A DNA stretch of 64,000 bases, from the NCBI GenBank assembly GCA_024640565.1, contig JAHEET010000002.1:296220-360219 (forward strand), given 5' to 3'. The notes under the pieces were generated by a model. The model was not told where the DNA came from, ran no database searches, and saw nothing but the letters and a program-made list of their open reading frames with translations. A program made the translations under genes and the position numbers. Shown here piece by piece: positions 62,501 through 64,000 of this stretch. The DNA is from Flavobacteriaceae bacterium. GTDB taxonomy: Bacteria > Bacteroidota > Bacteroidia > Flavobacteriales > Flavobacteriaceae. The stretch's first letter is position 1. Each line of letters opens with the position of its first letter.

Positions 62501-64000
62501 TATTACTATTATTTATCAAAGTTGGTTGTTCAAATTGAATTTGATTCAGACCATCGATAGCCCCAAAAACAGCAACATTATTGTCAAAAGTCCAACTGTA
62601 CAGTGTTCCGTCCGGAATTATAGTAGTCGGGGGATCGTTCACGGGTAAAAATGAAATGGATTCTCCACTGCAGATTTCAAATTGTTGGTCTTGTACCTGT
62701 GGTGAAGGCGCTACTGAGATCACTACCTCAAAAGGAATTCCTGAACAATTTCCTGCAATACCCGAAGTCGGAGTGACTTCATAACTTACATTTTGAACGC
62801 TGTTACTCATATTTGTCAATGTCTGAGAAATCACTGCTCCAGATCCATTTGATGCATCTGGAATTTCACTATTAGAAACTAATACAGTCCATGTATATGT
62901 TGTTCCTAACGGAACGATATCGCCATCAACCATGTCAACTGGATCTACTATAAAAGTTTCAGAAGAGCAAATCTCTTTAAATTTGTCTTGTATTTGTGGT
63001 GTAGGGTTTACGGTAATACTAAAGGTTTCAGGTGCGCCTTCACAGGTAATACCACCGCTACTATAAGTTGGTGTAACTGTTACAATTGAAACAATTGGTG
63101 TGTTTGTTGAATTCACAGCAACAAATGAAGGGAAATTATCAATACCAGTTAACGGACTTAACCCAATTGCAGTATCCATAGACCAACTATAACTTGTGGT
63201 TCCATTTGTATTTGTAGTATTAAAAGTCACTGCTTGAACGGTTTCGCTTTCGCAGATCTCTTGTGAGCTAATGGCATTTACTTTCCCAGAAGGGTTTACG
63301 GTTACAGTTACGCTAAACGGCTCCCCTTCACAGTTACTTCCAGAAACAGGCACCACTGTATAAATTACATCAACAGGAGCGTTTGTTAGGTTTGTAAAAG
63401 CATCGTCTTCTAGATCGTTTGCCAACAAGTCGTTTGCCACAGCAGGGTTTCCAGCAGAAATGCTTAATCCATTGGTTTCTAGGTTGGTTATATTGTAAGT
63501 GTCCGCAGCTACAGAGGTAGATGCATTGAACGCTTGATTTAGGTTTTCATCACTACATACTGTAATCGTTTGGTTGGGAACAACAGGCTCCGAAGTTATC
63601 GAAACATTTATTTTAAAAGGCGTCCCAACACATCCATTGGCAGAGGTTGCTGTGATGGTATATTCTACAATTGCTGTATTTGCACTGGTATTGGTAATGG
63701 TTCCGATAACATTTTGAATTCCTGTATCGCCTTCATTGACCCCACTTACAGTTCCTGTTATTTGAGTTATTTCCCATGTAAAAGTACTAGCAACAGCGTT
63801 TCCATCGGTTGTAATATTGTCTTGAGGATTAAAATTAAACGAGCTATCAGAACAAATTGTTTCGTTAGAGTCAACTCCAACAGGCTCAGGGTTTACTGTA
63901 ACGGTAACTGTAAATGGATCTCCAAGACAGCCATTATCACCAAGAGGAACAAATGTATATACCACATCAAGTGTAGTAGCAGAGATATTGTTCCAAGAAT
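59502..64000 (-). CDS. Giant SprB-like surface adhesin with PKD-like and SprB repeats and a T9SS type B (gliding-associated) C-terminal domain; 5' end outside window
   Basis: Repeats of C(S/E)x(E/D)xFxxxPxNG...TYTWxV...VxPxP; SprB repeats (CNNVSPSCDGSIEVMPQGGTAPYTLLEWYT); PKD (FYWDFGDGSPLVVGEMTPTHLYAMAGSYEVSLTV); C-terminus AFTPNQDGINDTIRPLF...WDGF...ENGNYILYVKA. The frame stays open to the window edge. Confidence 0.93.
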   Translation of the reverse strand, partial: SWNNISATTLDVVYTFVPLGDNGCLGDPFTVTVTVNPEPVGVDSNETICSDSSFNFNPQDNITTDGNAVASTFTWEITQITGTVSGVNEGDTGIQNVIGTITNTSANTAIVEYTITATSANGCVGTPFKINVSITSEPVVPNQTITVCSDENLNQAFNASTSVAADTYNITNLETNGLSISAGNPAVANDLLANDLEDDAFTNLTNAPVDVIYTVVPVSGSNCEGEPFSVTVTVNPSGKVNAISSQEICESETVQAVTFNTTNTNGTTSYSWSMDTAIGLSPLTGIDNFPSFVAVNSTNTPIVSIVTVTPTYSSGGITCEGAPETFSITVNPTPQIQDKFKEICSSETFIVDPVDMVDGDIVPLGTTYTWTVLVSNSEIPDASNGSGAVISQTLTNMSNSVQNVSYEVTPTSGIAGNCSGIPFEVVISVAPSPQVQDQQFEICSGESISFLPVNDPPTTIIPDGTLYSWTFDNNVAVFGAIDGLNQIQFEQPTLINNSNINQSVIYTVTVGAGNCASSFEIEIIVKPTPFIPYDSGLTDTRCSNDPFVIDPINGVPDATYIVPTNTTYTWVVVPNNNLSGWSDNNVQTSLISQQLVNLTNTPQNIEYLITPSNGTCEGPVFSVDIWIEPKPSIPDHFETVCDGDSFVFAPVNGVFPDTTTIVPDTTLYSWVVTDVSGGDISGYSNGIDQPFIDSGALFNSSPDIQTLIYEVTPRYYKASNPGVAQCVGESFNITVTVNPGIEDNATITNISCSYSPLCGGSIELNPVGTGTLTYFWTYTGTEINAISNPTLQDQYNLCPGDYSVAITDSLGCTYTFDYVIEPPLPITFDLLSLVDLSCNNVSPSCDGSIEVMPQGGTAPYTLLEWYTESIPNSGNFDTIVETGDSELNNACEGNYVLKVLDTNGCEFTSPIYTIAQTASPILISETLSNYNGSEVSCLGANDGFIDVSVSGGSGSFTYTLSPGGILDSDLSTPNVLEFRNLQAGTYTLTITDTNCPNNITFDYTLEAPTQLSTSNTLVSGPALCFGDTVTYNIAATGGTPPYVGTGNYTLPAGIHSIVVTDANGCQTTETITVIEPAELTATANITSPILCYGDVAEVTVTASGGTPPYVGTGVFNTTSGDYAYTITDANGCEYSNNIFIDEPGELLYTIDSVIDPTCSPDWSYSNGSICITITGGTNPFPIGAGWTSLGGGVWCLENISAGSYTIDVDDANNCSTNTDSTEVILTRPPVIEAQITSTVTEDCDNNTMIQTNYVFVTGGSPPYEISWSGGDVCDPINPQCMETTESGTYTAFIHDQESLANGCPPIEVEVVIDLPEIGDAAFSYSSPNSIFCNQLANNELITFNNESTGDVVNFYWDFGDGSPLVVGEMTPTHLYAMAGSYEVSLTVEYPSECCTETYTELIVITKGYELEIPNAFTPNQDGINDTIRPLFDCMDNVQMSIYDTWGTLLYFEEGTNLVGWDGFIRNIPAENGNYILYVKALTNSGKEITRSTSITLIK

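Overview
AT-rich, gene-dense chromosomal segment from a marine-type Flavobacteriia (Bacteroidota). This assignment rests on gldKLMN, a SprB/PorP-type adhesin pair, TANNTTTG promoter motifs and lineage-typical gene content. From left to right it contains: the end of an exopolysaccharide/O-antigen locus; purD; a PhoR/PhoB-like two-component system; a PolB-like exonuclease; an ABC-F (Uup-like) ATPase; a fused Dpp/Opp ATPase; an envelope cluster (nucleotidyltransferase, TPR, DUF4292, EnvC/M23); an HU-CCDC81/SPOR protein; dprA; mfd; a DtxR/MntR-like regulator plus ZIP transporter; an AddA/RecB-like helicase; kbl; a tandem OmpA-type pair; atpDC; a DUF5689 lipoprotein next to a receptor fragment; recJ; OsmC; a carboxymuconolactone decarboxylase-like protein; groESL; secG-TPR-lptE-sigma54 activator-miaB; topA; formimidoylglutamase; gldKLMN; a DAO-family oxidoreductase; a MORN + aspartyl-protease fusion; sprF/porP; and a giant SprB-like adhesin running off the right edge. 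I found no CRISPR array, prophage, rRNA or convincing tRNA. The observations most worth checking are: (1) a 22-codon leader ORF spanning an intrinsic terminator just upstream of the ABC-F gene, an attenuator-like layout; (2) a tandem OmpA duplication that is identical from the ATG onward but has diverged promoters; (3) a MORN-retropepsin-like fusion between the T9SS core and a SprF/SprB pair; (4) a hypothetical protein with kinase-like catalytic motifs; (5) an unannotated, start-less beta-barrel fragment head-to-head with a signal-truncated DUF5689 lipoprotein; (6) three single-A-deficit frameshifts within 2.6 kb (dprA and a DMT transporter), which are either assembly errors or slippage sites; (7) AAAGC repeats in the atpD-atpC and groES-groEL spacers. 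I did not find a clear, wholly novel multi-gene defence-type system.
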